In this document: piece after piece, positions 7,796-14,870 of the stretch
Position numbering within the stretch: position 1 is the stretch's first letter
How the letters are laid out: every line of letters starts with the position of its first letter
Source of the DNA: Metabacillus niabensis
GTDB lineage: Bacteria; Bacillota; Bacilli; Bacillales; Bacillaceae
Direction of reading: 5' to 3'
DNA length: 64,000 nucleotides
Assembly: GCF_020524345.1 (NCBI RefSeq)
Contig: NZ_JAIVLH010000022.1
Coordinates: 1-64,000, forward strand
Translations under genes and position numbers: made by a program
Notes under the pieces: generated by a model
What the model was told of the DNA's origin: nothing
Seen by the model: the letters and a program-made list of their open reading frames with translations, nothing else
Databases searched by the model: none

Positions 7796-10700
7796 ATGTT
7801 TGATACATTCATAAAACGCCCTAAGATTACGATAACTTTTTTACTATTATTAATTATTATCGGTGCATTAACTGCGTTACAATTACCGAAGCGGGAAATT
7901 CCTGAGGTCTCGGTAAATGTGAGCACAATTACGACAGTTTACCCCGGGGCAAATCCAGAATTAGTTGAAAGAACGGTAACCAATCCGCTAGAAGAAGAGC
8001 TTGAAGGTATCAAAGGTATAAGTGAAATGACATCTGTTTCAGGATCAGGCATTTCTAATATTGTCCTTGAATTGGATGATAAGGAAGACCGTAATCAAAT
8101 TTTGTCCGAGGTAAGGCAAGGTGTTGCTGATGTGAGTAAATCACTTCCCGAGAATGTCATGATACCTGAGGTAAATTCAGATATTTCAGCAGGAACTCTC
8201 TCCTCCTATCATTTAATAAGTGATGATAGGCAACTTTTACAAAGTCAAACAGAGCTAATGATGGGTTGGAAAAAGGAGTTAGAAGAAATTGAGGGTGTTC
8301 GTAAGGTATCATTCAAAGGACTTCCTGAGGAACAGTATGAACTAATACTCGACTCTGATCAAATGAAAGAAATGGGAATTATTTTTCCAGACATTACAGA
8401 GGCAATCAACAATGAATTAAATATAACTCCATTAGGTAGTCAAGAACTGGAAGAAGGAAAAAAGCAGTTATTAATCGATCATATCAATACAATTGAAGAG
8501 GTTGAAAAAGTCTTTATTAAGGTAGATGAGGAGGGGAATGAAATTCTTGTTGGTGATATAGGTGTGTTAAAGCTTGTGCCAAAAGAAAAGCCGAACCTTG
8601 TTACCTTTCAAGATACTTCTGCCATTTCAATGACAATTCATCAAGAACCAGGTGTTGATATCCCTTCACTTCATAAAATGGTTGATGAAAAGGTAATGGA
8701 GCTTGCTAAAGATTTACCTAGTGGAATCGAGTTAGACGATTATTATACCCAAGATACAATTGTCGGGAAGATCTTTAATGACCTAGGCTTATCATTTTTA
8801 ATATCCATTATTGTCGTTATATTGGTTAGTGTGTTAGGGCTAAGTGCAAATTCAGCCTTAATTGTTGCAATTGCTATCCCGACGTCCATTCTACTGGGAT
8901 TAATCCCACTTCCTTATCTGGATGTAGACTTGAATCAGATCTCAATTATAGGCATGATTATAGCACTTGGAATTTTAGTAGATGACGGAATTGTCATTAG
9001 CGATAATATTAGAAGAAGGTACAATCTAGGTGATCGTCCATTGGAGGGAGCTTTACGAGGAGCAAAAGAGGTAAGAGTCTCTATTATTACGTCAACGCTT
9101 GCAGTTGTATTTACATTTCTTCCACTAACATTTATTGGAGGATCTAATGGAGCCTTCATTAGATCTTTACCAACAGTACTTATAACAGCAATCATTGGAT
9201 CAACAATCATTGCATTAACATTAGTTCCTATCTTCTTAGTTTGGAGACAGAAACAAACTGAAAAAAAACCTGTGAAAGCTAAACAAAGAGAAGGATTATT
9301 AGATAAACCATTACATTCAATTGCTGCCTGGTATAGCGAAAAGATTTTGAAGAAAATTGTTAGATTTCCACTGCGAATTGGCTTTCTTGTTCTAGCTTTC
9401 TGTACATTAGTATATGGATTAGTTCCATTTATCCCTGTAGTCTTTTTTCCAAGTGCAGATCGGGAAGAAGTAACTGTTTCAGTCACTTTACCTCCTGAAA
9501 AAACGTTAGAACAAACAGAAATATATTTATCTAATATGAAAACATATTTGGAGAAAGAAGATTCAACCATTTATGAAGTTACTACGTTTGTTGGTACAGG
9601 AGAACCTGGTTTATTTGGGAGTGTTATGTCGAATCCAGGAGAAAATAGCGGTCAATTGGTTCTTAGGGTAGACAAAGAATCTCAATCTGCTGAAGAAACC
9701 ATTGAAAAGTGGGAGGATACATTAAGAGATAAATATTCTGATGCGATTATTTCCATGTCCACAATTGAAGCAGGACCACCTGTTGGTGCGCCAATTGCCA
9801 TAAAAGTCTCCGGAGACCAGTTGCAAGAGCTGGTGGATACTGTAAATAATATGAAAGAAGATCTTTCAAAGATTGAAGGCAATGGTGCCGTGATCGATGA
9901 TGTGGGAAAATCACGTCCGACTGTTGTCTACACACCGAATCGAGAGGAAATGCAAAAACATGGAATTTCAACAAATGAAATTAGCCAGCAAATTCGCTTA
10001 TTAACGGATGGTGTTCCGATGGGGTCATACGATGATGGGACACAAAGCAGAGACTTTTCGATAAGAATAGCTGGTGTAGAACAAGGTAAGGATATGAATC
10101 TTGAAGAGATAGAATTACCTTCAAAAGTCACTGCCTTACAGGGTCCACCTGAGCTTGTTCCATTATCAAACTTGATTACTGTAAATGAAGGGGAAGAGAT
10201 TCAGTTTATTCCTCATAATGATGGCAAACGTACAGTTACAATTAGAACGTATCCAAATGAAGATCAAAAATCAGAGGTTGAAAAAGAAATCAACCAACTT
10301 GCGGAAGAGTATAAGTCTGGATCTATTGATGTTTCAGTTGGTGGTGAATCCTCTGCCCGAACCGACTTTTTCATAGAGGTTGGTAAGTTGTTTATTATTG
10401 TCGTGTTTCTGATTTATATACTAATGGTTGTTCAGTTTAATTCATTAAGAATTCCACTATTAATCATGAGTACAGTTTATTTGGCTATTTCTGGAGCAGT
10501 TATTGGGCTGTTTATTACTCAGACAGGATTAGGCTTTATGGCAATGATGGGAATTGTCTCACTAGCTGGAATTGTTGTAAGAAATGCAACAGTTTTTATT
10601 GAGTTTATGGACCAAAGACTTAAAGAAGGGGCAGATTTAATAGATGCAGTTATTGAGTCAGGAGAGGCAAGGTTAAGACCTGTTCTATTAACAGCTGTGA

Positions 10701-10876
10701 CATCGATGGGAGCACTCATTCCGGTTGCATTAAGTGGTGATGTTTTATTCACCCCACTAGCAATCTCTATTATTTCCGGGATTTTCTTTTCAACTATTTT
10801 CACATTACTATTCGTTCCTGCTTTTTATACTGTGATCAAGAGAAAAAAGGTTGAAGAGAAAATGGTAGCTGAATAA
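7796..10876 (+). CDS. RND-family efflux transporter (SwrC/YerP, HAE1 type)
   Basis: Inner-membrane proton-driven exporter of 1026 residues, the usual length for the family. It has twelve predicted transmembrane helices in the RND 1+5+1+5 order and two large extracellular loops (about 35-330 and 560-840). The N-terminal MFDTFIKRP, the TM4 motif GILVDDGIVISDNI with the paired aspartates used for proton relay, and the duplicated second half are all visible. The closest known Firmicute relative is SwrC of B. subtilis, which confers surfactin self-resistance and swarming. The substrate here is inferred to be amphiphilic. RBS AGAGGAGAG precedes ATG 7796. Confidence 0.93.
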   Translation: MFDTFIKRPKITITFLLLLIIIGALTALQLPKREIPEVSVNVSTITTVYPGANPELVERTVTNPLEEELEGIKGISEMTSVSGSGISNIVLELDDKEDRNQILSEVRQGVADVSKSLPENVMIPEVNSDISAGTLSSYHLISDDRQLLQSQTELMMGWKKELEEIEGVRKVSFKGLPEEQYELILDSDQMKEMGIIFPDITEAINNELNITPLGSQELEEGKKQLLIDHINTIEEVEKVFIKVDEEGNEILVGDIGVLKLVPKEKPNLVTFQDTSAISMTIHQEPGVDIPSLHKMVDEKVMELAKDLPSGIELDDYYTQDTIVGKIFNDLGLSFLISIIVVILVSVLGLSANSALIVAIAIPTSILLGLIPLPYLDVDLNQISIIGMIIALGILVDDGIVISDNIRRRYNLGDRPLEGALRGAKEVRVSIITSTLAVVFTFLPLTFIGGSNGAFIRSLPTVLITAIIGSTIIALTLVPIFLVWRQKQTEKKPVKAKQREGLLDKPLHSIAAWYSEKILKKIVRFPLRIGFLVLAFCTLVYGLVPFIPVVFFPSADREEVTVSVTLPPEKTLEQTEIYLSNMKTYLEKEDSTIYEVTTFVGTGEPGLFGSVMSNPGENSGQLVLRVDKESQSAEETIEKWEDTLRDKYSDAIISMSTIEAGPPVGAPIAIKVSGDQLQELVDTVNNMKEDLSKIEGNGAVIDDVGKSRPTVVYTPNREEMQKHGISTNEISQQIRLLTDGVPMGSYDDGTQSRDFSIRIAGVEQGKDMNLEEIELPSKVTALQGPPELVPLSNLITVNEGEEIQFIPHNDGKRTVTIRTYPNEDQKSEVEKEINQLAEEYKSGSIDVSVGGESSARTDFFIEVGKLFIIVVFLIYILMVVQFNSLRIPLLIMSTVYLAISGAVIGLFITQTGLGFMAMMGIVSLAGIVVRNATVFIEFMDQRLKEGADLIDAVIESGEARLRPVLLTAVTSMGALIPVALSGDVLFTPLAISIISGIFFSTIFTLLFVPAFYTVIKRKKVEEKMVAE

Positions 10877-10898
10877 GGATTATAGGTTCTACTACAAT

Positions 10899-10925
10899 CA
10901 GGCGTGACATTCCCGCCTGGTTTTA
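10899..10925 (+). terminator. terminator after the RND exporter
   Basis: Stem CAGGCG (10899-10904) / CGCCTG (10914-10919) followed by GTTTTAT. Confidence 0.7.
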
Positions 10926-10933
10926 TAGATGAG

Positions 10934-11032
10934 TGATGAAGAACAAAAGGGAAGAGAATGATAGTAGGAATGTTCTTCATGCCGGTGATGAAGGACAAAA
11001 GGGAAGAGAGAACAAACAGAAACGTCCTTCAT
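10934..11032 (+). repeat. tandem 52-nt repeat forming two hairpins with compensatory changes
   Basis: Two units start at 10934 and 10986 and share 23 of their first 24 bases. Each carries an inverted repeat: ATGAAGAAC (10936-10944) with GTTCTTCAT (10972-10980), and ATGAAGGAC (10988-10996) with GTCCTTCAT (11024-11032). The one base that differs in the 5' arm is matched by a compensating change in the 3' arm, so the hairpins, not just the sequence, are kept. Function unknown. Confidence 0.75.
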
Positions 11033-11056
11033 AGTGATATGAAGGACGTTTTTTTC
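11021..11056 (+). terminator. strong terminator hairpin that competes with the preceding repeat hairpin
   Basis: AACGTCCTTCAT (11021-11032) / ATGAAGGACGTT (11039-11050) forms a 12-bp stem followed by T residues. Its 5' arm is also the 3' arm of the second repeat hairpin, so the two structures exclude each other. The minus-strand version could end the convergent DUF1232 gene. Confidence 0.75.
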
Positions 11057-11064
11057 ATACCTAA

Positions 11065-11337
11065 CTAGAGTTTATATTTCTCTTTCAATGACTCCGGAGC
11101 CAATTTAATCATCCAATCCAGCACAAATGTCGCAATCACAACATCATCCACAATTCCTAAAAATGAAATATAATCAGGAATTAAATCAAATGGGAAGAAA
11201 GCGTATGTGAGAATGAGTAAAGTTCCCAATATCTTTTTGTGAGATTCTACTTGTTCGGAGAAGAAGAACTCCTTTAAAAACGGAAGGAATCTCCAGAAAG
11301 TAATGATAAACTTAAGTCTCTTTAATCGTTTCATCAA
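11065..11337 (-). CDS. DUF1232/YkvA-family small membrane protein
   Basis: A 90-residue protein with the DUF1232 signature ILTYAFFPFDLIPDYISFLGIVDDVVIATFVLDW split across two hydrophobic segments (about 38-52 and 57-77); the P-D-IPD and DD residues are the family hallmark. The family is widespread in Firmicutes and its function is unknown. The SD AAAGGGGTG fits a TTG start at 11337; an in-frame ATG at 11334 gives one residue fewer. It converges on the hairpin at 11021-11056 and appears monocistronic. Confidence 0.85.
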   Translation of the reverse strand: MMKRLKRLKFIITFWRFLPFLKEFFFSEQVESHKKILGTLLILTYAFFPFDLIPDYISFLGIVDDVVIATFVLDWMIKLAPESLKEKYKL

Positions 11338-11741
11338 TATTAATCACCCCTTTATGGTTTGAACGATAAGCTTTGGATCGTAGTAACAAGACTTTGATGG
11401 AATCTTGGGGGATTTTTCACCTCTAACGTAAGTGAGGCAACAAGCTTTGTTTCGAAAATCGTTAATAGCACTATCCCTATATAGTGAGACTTCCATCAGT
11501 GGAGTTATCTCCATCCCCACTGATGGTTAGCGAGACTTATCGGACCTTTACGGGCAGTTATCTCCCAACTTATTTTTTTTGCTTCAAGAATCTTCGTTAG
11601 GAGTTTTACTGCCCGTTAAGGTGGGGAAAATAGAGATTTTATATGCCTATGTGTCAATGCAAATCATTTCTCCTTGTTTATAAAATATGAAGAAGAAATG
11701 GATTTTCTACATCTTTCATCGCCCTTTCAAATTTAATAATC
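11338..11741. other. 404-bp stretch without a gene
   Basis: It lies between two minus-strand genes. The clear content is one copy of a two-hairpin intergenic repeat (11484-11620, listed separately). No convincing reading frame with an RBS was seen on either strand. Confidence 0.6.
11484..11620 (+). repeat. two-hairpin intergenic repeat, copy 1 (short form)
   Basis: It starts GTGAGACTTCCATCAGTGG and ends ACTGCCCGTTAAG. The first hairpin pairs CCATCAGTGG with CCACTGATGG. The second pairs ACGGGCAGT with ACTGCCCGT around a loop of about 70 nt. A longer copy sits at 19113-19321, so this is a dispersed element rather than a local feature. Confidence 0.8.
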
Positions 11742-12128
11742 TTATATGACCTTAATGATATCCTGGTCTCTACTTTCAACACCTTCATTAAAAGTAAGCC
11801 GGGTTTTAAATCGATATGAAATACGATCAGTTGAAGCTGGGATATCTTCTGGTAATTTAAAGGTGAATGATACCTTGCTATCTTCTTCAGGATTAATAAG
11901 CTTTGATGATAAGATCGTCGCTGTATCAATGACTTTCTCTATATCTGTATTACTATCAATTAAAACAAGATCACTATCAATCCTTTTTAATTGTTGCTCA
12001 ATTGTACCACCTTTAAGGTGGAAAAAACCTTTAATTAAATCACCGCGTTTATATGTGTCTTTTGGTAGAATTAGGTCAATCACAGCTGAACCAACACCTA
12101 AAAGGGACATATATTTCCTCAGTAACAT
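11742..12128 (-). CDS. Spo0M-family protein, short single-domain form
   Basis: A 128-residue arrestin-fold protein matching the N-terminal part of the sporulation-control protein Spo0M (SLLGVGSAVIDLILPKDTYKRG, then GFFHLKGGTIEQQLKRIDSDLVL and VSFTFKLPEDIP). Spo0M of B. subtilis is about twice as long, so the C-terminal half is missing. No continuation in another frame was recognised, so this seems a natural short form and not a broken copy. GGAGGAG precedes ATG 12128, which overlaps the stop of the upstream FbpB-like gene (TAATG). Both genes lie downstream of a Mn2+ riboswitch, which points to manganese-dependent expression. Confidence 0.82.
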   Translation of the reverse strand: MLLRKYMSLLGVGSAVIDLILPKDTYKRGDLIKGFFHLKGGTIEQQLKRIDSDLVLIDSNTDIEKVIDTATILSSKLINPEEDSKVSFTFKLPEDIPASTDRISYRFKTRLTFNEGVESRDQDIIKVI

Positions 12129-12271
12129 TATTTATCTCCTCCAATATATTCGCTTTGTTTGACATATTTTTGTTCAAGGCGTTTTTCAATTTTATCTAGT
12201 TGATCTTTATCATTAAGAAGCTCTTCTTTGTTTTTCTTAATTAATTCTTCCATTGATAGTTTTTTTACCAA
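12128..12271 (-). CDS. FbpB-like small basic protein
   Basis: A 47-residue charged helical protein, MVKKLSMEELIKKNKEEL then LNDKDQLDKIEKRLEQKY. It resembles the Fur-regulated basic protein FbpB family (consensus LSFEELV..NK.ELL.DK..LE.IE..IE). The start is TTG 12271 with AAAGGAG 10 bp upstream; the stop TAA overlaps the ATG of the Spo0M gene by one base, giving translational coupling. In B. subtilis FbpB works with the FsrA small RNA in iron sparing. Here the pair sits behind a Mn2+ riboswitch instead, and no Fur box was recognised. Confidence 0.7.
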   Translation of the reverse strand: MVKKLSMEELIKKNKEELLNDKDQLDKIEKRLEQKYVKQSEYIGGDK

Positions 12272-12356
12272 TATAGTGATCTCCTTTATTCGTTATCCTA
12301 TAGGTATAAAAGAAAAACCTTTACCGTCATGGTAAAGGTTTATTTAGAAAACATAA
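12272..12356 (-). terminator. second terminator of the riboswitch leader
   Basis: On the minus strand AAACCTTTACC (12341 to 12331) pairs with GGTAAAGGTTT (12325 to 12315) around a 5-nt loop and is followed by TTCTTTTAT. It lies immediately 3' of the riboswitch terminator and shares its stem sequence. The 5' arm can also pair with the 3' arm of the first terminator. The coding region begins about 40 nt further on. Confidence 0.75.
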
Positions 12357-12474
12357 AAGACCTTTACCAAAAATAGTAAAGGTCTTGCTAACAACGTTAA
12401 GGTTGCCAACGAAGCCGAGAGCGATTCACTCTGTAATGACGACTTTGTTGTAAAAGCTACTCCCCTTTAGGAGA
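12357..12474 (-). ncRNA. yybP-ykoY Mn2+ riboswitch with terminator, upstream of the FbpB-like/Spo0M genes
   Basis: Read on the minus strand, the leader carries the conserved yybP-ykoY elements in order: CTAAAGGGGAGTAGC, ACAAAGTCGTCATTAC, CGGCTTCGTTGGCAAC and GTTAGCAAGACCTTTAC. It matches the plus-strand copy at 54405-54527, which precedes a TerC gene. AAGACCTTTAC (12386-12376) pairs with GTAAAGGTCTT (12367-12357) as the expression-platform terminator. Manganese binding should stabilise P1 (AAAGG with CCTTT), free the terminator's 3' arm and permit readthrough. Confidence 0.9.
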
Positions 12475-12495
12475 ACGACTTATTTAATTAAGTTA

Positions 12496-12524
12496 ATCTT
12501 AAAGTATTTAACTGTTATCGTCAA
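12496..12524 (-). promoter_or_regulatory. sigma-A promoter of the Mn2+ riboswitch transcript
   Basis: On the minus strand TTGACG (12524-12519) and TAAGAT (12501-12496) are 17 bp apart and lie about 25 bp upstream of the aptamer. Both hexamers are close to consensus. Confidence 0.75.
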
Positions 12525-12554
12525 TTGTTTTAATGTTACAGTTTTGTTACGATT

Positions 12555-12574
12555 TTAAGGTCATTTGACCTTAA
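12555..12574 (-). terminator. hairpin overlapping the end of the LysM gene
   Basis: TTAAGGTC / GACCTTAA with a 4-nt loop overlaps the stop codon of the upstream LysM gene. The T-run on the minus strand is short (AAAATCG follows), so termination may be weak. Confidence 0.4.
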
Positions 12575-13493
12575 TTGTTTGTAATGCTTCAATCATTTTT
12601 GGAGTGATCCCTTCTGACTCCTCTTTGTTTAAATAATGAATCGTCATACGCATCCAAACACCATCTACTTTTTTCATGACAATATTCACTTGGGTTTTAC
12701 TTGAGGTTCCATGCAGAAAAAATTCAGCATCTTGATAGAATGGGTGTGAACTTGTTCTAGTTGGATATTCGGTTATCTTATAATCCTTTAAGTATGCCCT
12801 TGAGTTTTCCTTTATCTCATTCATATTGGCATTTGCATCCAACACTTCAATTCTGGAAAAATATTCACCATTTTTGTCATAACTTATTATAAAACGTCTA
12901 GGTTCTTCAGCATCAAAGCTGTACCCTTCTATAGGAGAAGCACTGATCATGATTTCAGATGCTTGGTAATTCCTTGGAGTGAAGGATGTTGTCCCTGCTT
13001 GAGCGACATTTAGAATTTGACCGACTTTAATCAAATCAGAGGTTAAATAGTTGATGGTTTTTAATTCTTTCACTGTTAAACCATACTTGTTTGCAATACT
13101 GTATAAGGTGTCACCTTTTTTTACTGTAACAGTTGTAGGAATGATGAGCTTATCTCCTGCATAAATTGTATTTGAAGAAAGTTGGTTAAGGAATTTTAAT
13201 TGTTGTACAGTAGTGTTATATTTACTGGCAAAACTGTAGAGTGTATCACCTTTGTTGATGGTAATCATAGTTGGGATGGTTAATGTGTTACCAGGATAAA
13301 TGAGTGAGGAAGAGAGGTTGTTAAGTTGTTTTAATTGCGGTACTGTCATATCGTTTTTTTCAGCAATACGATAAAGTGTATCACCCTTTTTTATCGTATA
13401 ATGTGTTGAAGCTTCTGCACCGGAAATACCCCACATACCCGTTAATCCCAATGTTAAAGCTGCTAATTGTATGATACCTTTCGTTGTCTTCAT
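12561..13493 (-). CDS. secreted triple-LysM cell-wall-binding protein
   Basis: A 310-residue exported protein. A signal peptide (residues 1-29, cleaved near AEA-S) is followed by three LysM repeats (about 30-75, 76-119 and 120-165; each has GDTLY and ends with GN/DxLxIP). These bind peptidoglycan glycan strands. The C-terminal 140 residues form a separate domain not recognised here; it contains PIEGYSFDAEEPRRFIISYDKNGEYFSRIEVLD and resembles no catalytic family known to me. No NlpC/P60 or amidase motif is visible. It is probably a wall-anchored protein, perhaps spore-associated. GGGGG precedes ATG 13493. Confidence 0.85.
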   Translation of the reverse strand: MKTTKGIIQLAALTLGLTGMWGISGAEASTHYTIKKGDTLYRIAEKNDMTVPQLKQLNNLSSSLIYPGNTLTIPTMITINKGDTLYSFASKYNTTVQQLKFLNQLSSNTIYAGDKLIIPTTVTVKKGDTLYSIANKYGLTVKELKTINYLTSDLIKVGQILNVAQAGTTSFTPRNYQASEIMISASPIEGYSFDAEEPRRFIISYDKNGEYFSRIEVLDANANMNEIKENSRAYLKDYKITEYPTRTSSHPFYQDAEFFLHGTSSKTQVNIVMKKVDGVWMRMTIHYLNKEESEGITPKMIEALQTIKVK

Positions 13494-13828
13494 TTTAATC
13501 CCCCAATATTTATTCTATATACGGATGAGTGGAAGAGTGAGGTCAATTTACATGTTCTTTTCAAGATGCCGTACTTAGTACATTAGACGAAATGAATGCT
13601 CATATCGTTTCAAATGGATGAGCCTAATTTTTGTGGACTTTAAATATGATGAAAATTGGAGCTTTTTGTTGATTATTTTTGAGTCTTTTCAAGAGACTTT
13701 TGGGTTCTAGCCGTTTATAATAAAGCATATAATCATTTTTACTTATAGATGATTGAAAACGATCATTGGTTGAAACACTTTATATTCGTTTCACACAAAC
13801 CTATTTTAATAGAAAGGTGTGTCATAGA
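13494..13828. other. 335-bp stretch without a gene
   Basis: Spacer between the divergently oriented LysM gene and a small plus-strand gene. A TTGACC on the minus strand near 13541 with TATATA about 19 bp downstream could be the LysM promoter, but the match is poor. No repeat or RNA structure was recognised. Confidence 0.4.
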
Positions 13829-14002
13829 ATGGAAGCTAATATAAAAAATCCGATTACTGTTGACTCAACAATATCATTAAAAGGAATTGTAAAAGCAATC
13901 TTTGATAATACCGTTCATATCCAGATTGGCGGGAAAATCATTACGATGCCAGTTGCAGATTTTAACCTATTAAAAGGGGAAACAAATAGTCAATCAAACT
14001 AA
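13829..14002 (+). CDS. hypothetical protein, 57 aa
   Basis: A small soluble protein: MEANIKNPITVDSTISLKGI, then VKAIFDNTVHIQIGGKIITM and a polar tail. The alternation of short beta-like stretches (VKAIFDNTVHIQIGGKIITMP) suggests a small beta-barrel of OB or SH3 type, but no family is recognised. ATG 13829 is chosen because AAAGGTG lies about 10 bp upstream; the frame extends further 5' without an RBS. It is monocistronic and ends in a strong terminator. Confidence 0.65.
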   Translation: MEANIKNPITVDSTISLKGIVKAIFDNTVHIQIGGKIITMPVADFNLLKGETNSQSN

Positions 14003-14018
14003 ATGATTTCTTAATATA

Positions 14019-14057
14019 ACGCAGCGAATGGTCTGAACCATAAACGCTGCGTTTTTC
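14019..14057 (+). terminator. terminator after the 57-aa gene
   Basis: ACGCAGCG (14019-14026) / CGCTGCGT (14045-14052) with an inner ATGGT/ACCAT stem, followed by five T residues. Confidence 0.85.
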
Positions 14058-14113
14058 TGTTTTCTACCTATTGCTGGAAGTATCTCTTTATCTTTTAAAC
14101 AGGTAAGAAAGTA

Positions 14114-14262
14114 TAATAAAATTTTGTACTTAGTGGAGGTGTCTAGTGCAAGCGCCTAGCCCTTCGAGGTCATAAGGCAATTTGGAATTAAAGGCAAAGA
14201 ACGCCTTATATTCCAAAGCGCATTATTTGCCCGAGGCAAATCAAGGCGCTTGCGCTTTTCTT
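14114..14262 (+). repeat. Bacillus-type intergenic hairpin repeat, copy 1
   Basis: It begins AATAAAATTTTGTACTTAGTG, continues GGTGTCTAG..CAAGCGCCTAGCCC..CGAGGTCATAAG and ends TCAAGGCGCTTGCGCTTTTCTT. The inner stem is TTGGAATTAAAGGC / GCCTTATATTCCAA. Three further copies are at 53107, 55338 and 59664. It lies at the end of desR and may help end convergent transcripts. Confidence 0.85.
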
Positions 14263-14860
14263 ATTTAAACCAACCTTTTTCTTTGGACTGGCTAATAGCT
14301 TCGATTCTATTTTTTACATTGAGCTTTTCTAAAATCGTTGAAATATAGTTTCGCACAGTGCCTGATTTAATGCTAAGTTGATCTGCAATTTCTTTTGTGT
14401 TCATTCCTTCAGCGACTAAGCCAAGTACCTCTTTTTCACGTTCAGTTAGAGGGTTTTCTTCGCTATACAGATCATCCATTAACTCAGGAGCATAAATTCG
14501 TTTTCCGGCCATAATACTACGGATTGAATTGGCTAATTCTTCACTTGGACTATCTTTTAAAAGATACCCTTTTACACCTGCTTTTAATGCACGTTGAAAA
14601 TAGCCGGACCTGGAGAACGTTGTAAGGATAATGACTTTACAATTTTTCTCCTTTAAATGTTCTGCCGCCTCTAGACCAGTCATGCCCGGCATCTCAATAT
14701 CCATAATACAAATGTCCGGATCAAATTCTTCAACAAGAGTGAGTGCTTCTTTTCCATTACCAGCTTTCCCTACGACTTCCATGTCTTCTTCTAAATTAAG
14801 TAAAGAACCTAAGGCTCCTAAAAGCATTTGTTGATCTTCAGCAATGATAATACGAATCAT
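14261..14860 (-). CDS. desR: DesR response regulator (NarL/LuxR family)
   Basis: Response regulator of the cold-shock membrane-fluidity system. It activates the desaturase gene when phosphorylated by DesK. The 199-residue product has a receiver domain (phospho-acceptor D54 in ICIMDIEMPG, K103-type KGYLLKD) and a LuxR-type helix-turn-helix (NPLTEREKEVLGLVAEG, then MNTKEIADQL). ATG 14860 is chosen because GGAGGAT lies just upstream; the longer frame from 14893 overlaps desK. The gene follows desK after 10 bp and is co-transcribed with it. Its 3' end abuts a dispersed hairpin repeat. Confidence 0.93.
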   Translation of the reverse strand: MIRIIIAEDQQMLLGALGSLLNLEEDMEVVGKAGNGKEALTLVEEFDPDICIMDIEMPGMTGLEAAEHLKEKNCKVIILTTFSRSGYFQRALKAGVKGYLLKDSPSEELANSIRSIMAGKRIYAPELMDDLYSEENPLTEREKEVLGLVAEGMNTKEIADQLSIKSGTVRNYISTILEKLNVKNRIEAISQSKEKGWFK

Positions 14861-14870
14861 AAGTATCCTC

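Noticed and set aside
8935-9570. A 211-codon open frame on the minus strand inside the RND exporter gene
   Set aside because: It has no RBS and no recognisable domain, and lies entirely opposite a conserved membrane segment; it is a shadow of the exporter gene.
10934-11032. CRISPR-like array
   Set aside because: Only two units, the spacing is part of a hairpin, and no cas genes are present.
11678-11741. A frameshifted continuation of the short Spo0M protein
   Set aside because: The other frames downstream of the stop show no similarity to the C-terminal half of Spo0M, so the short form is taken as real.
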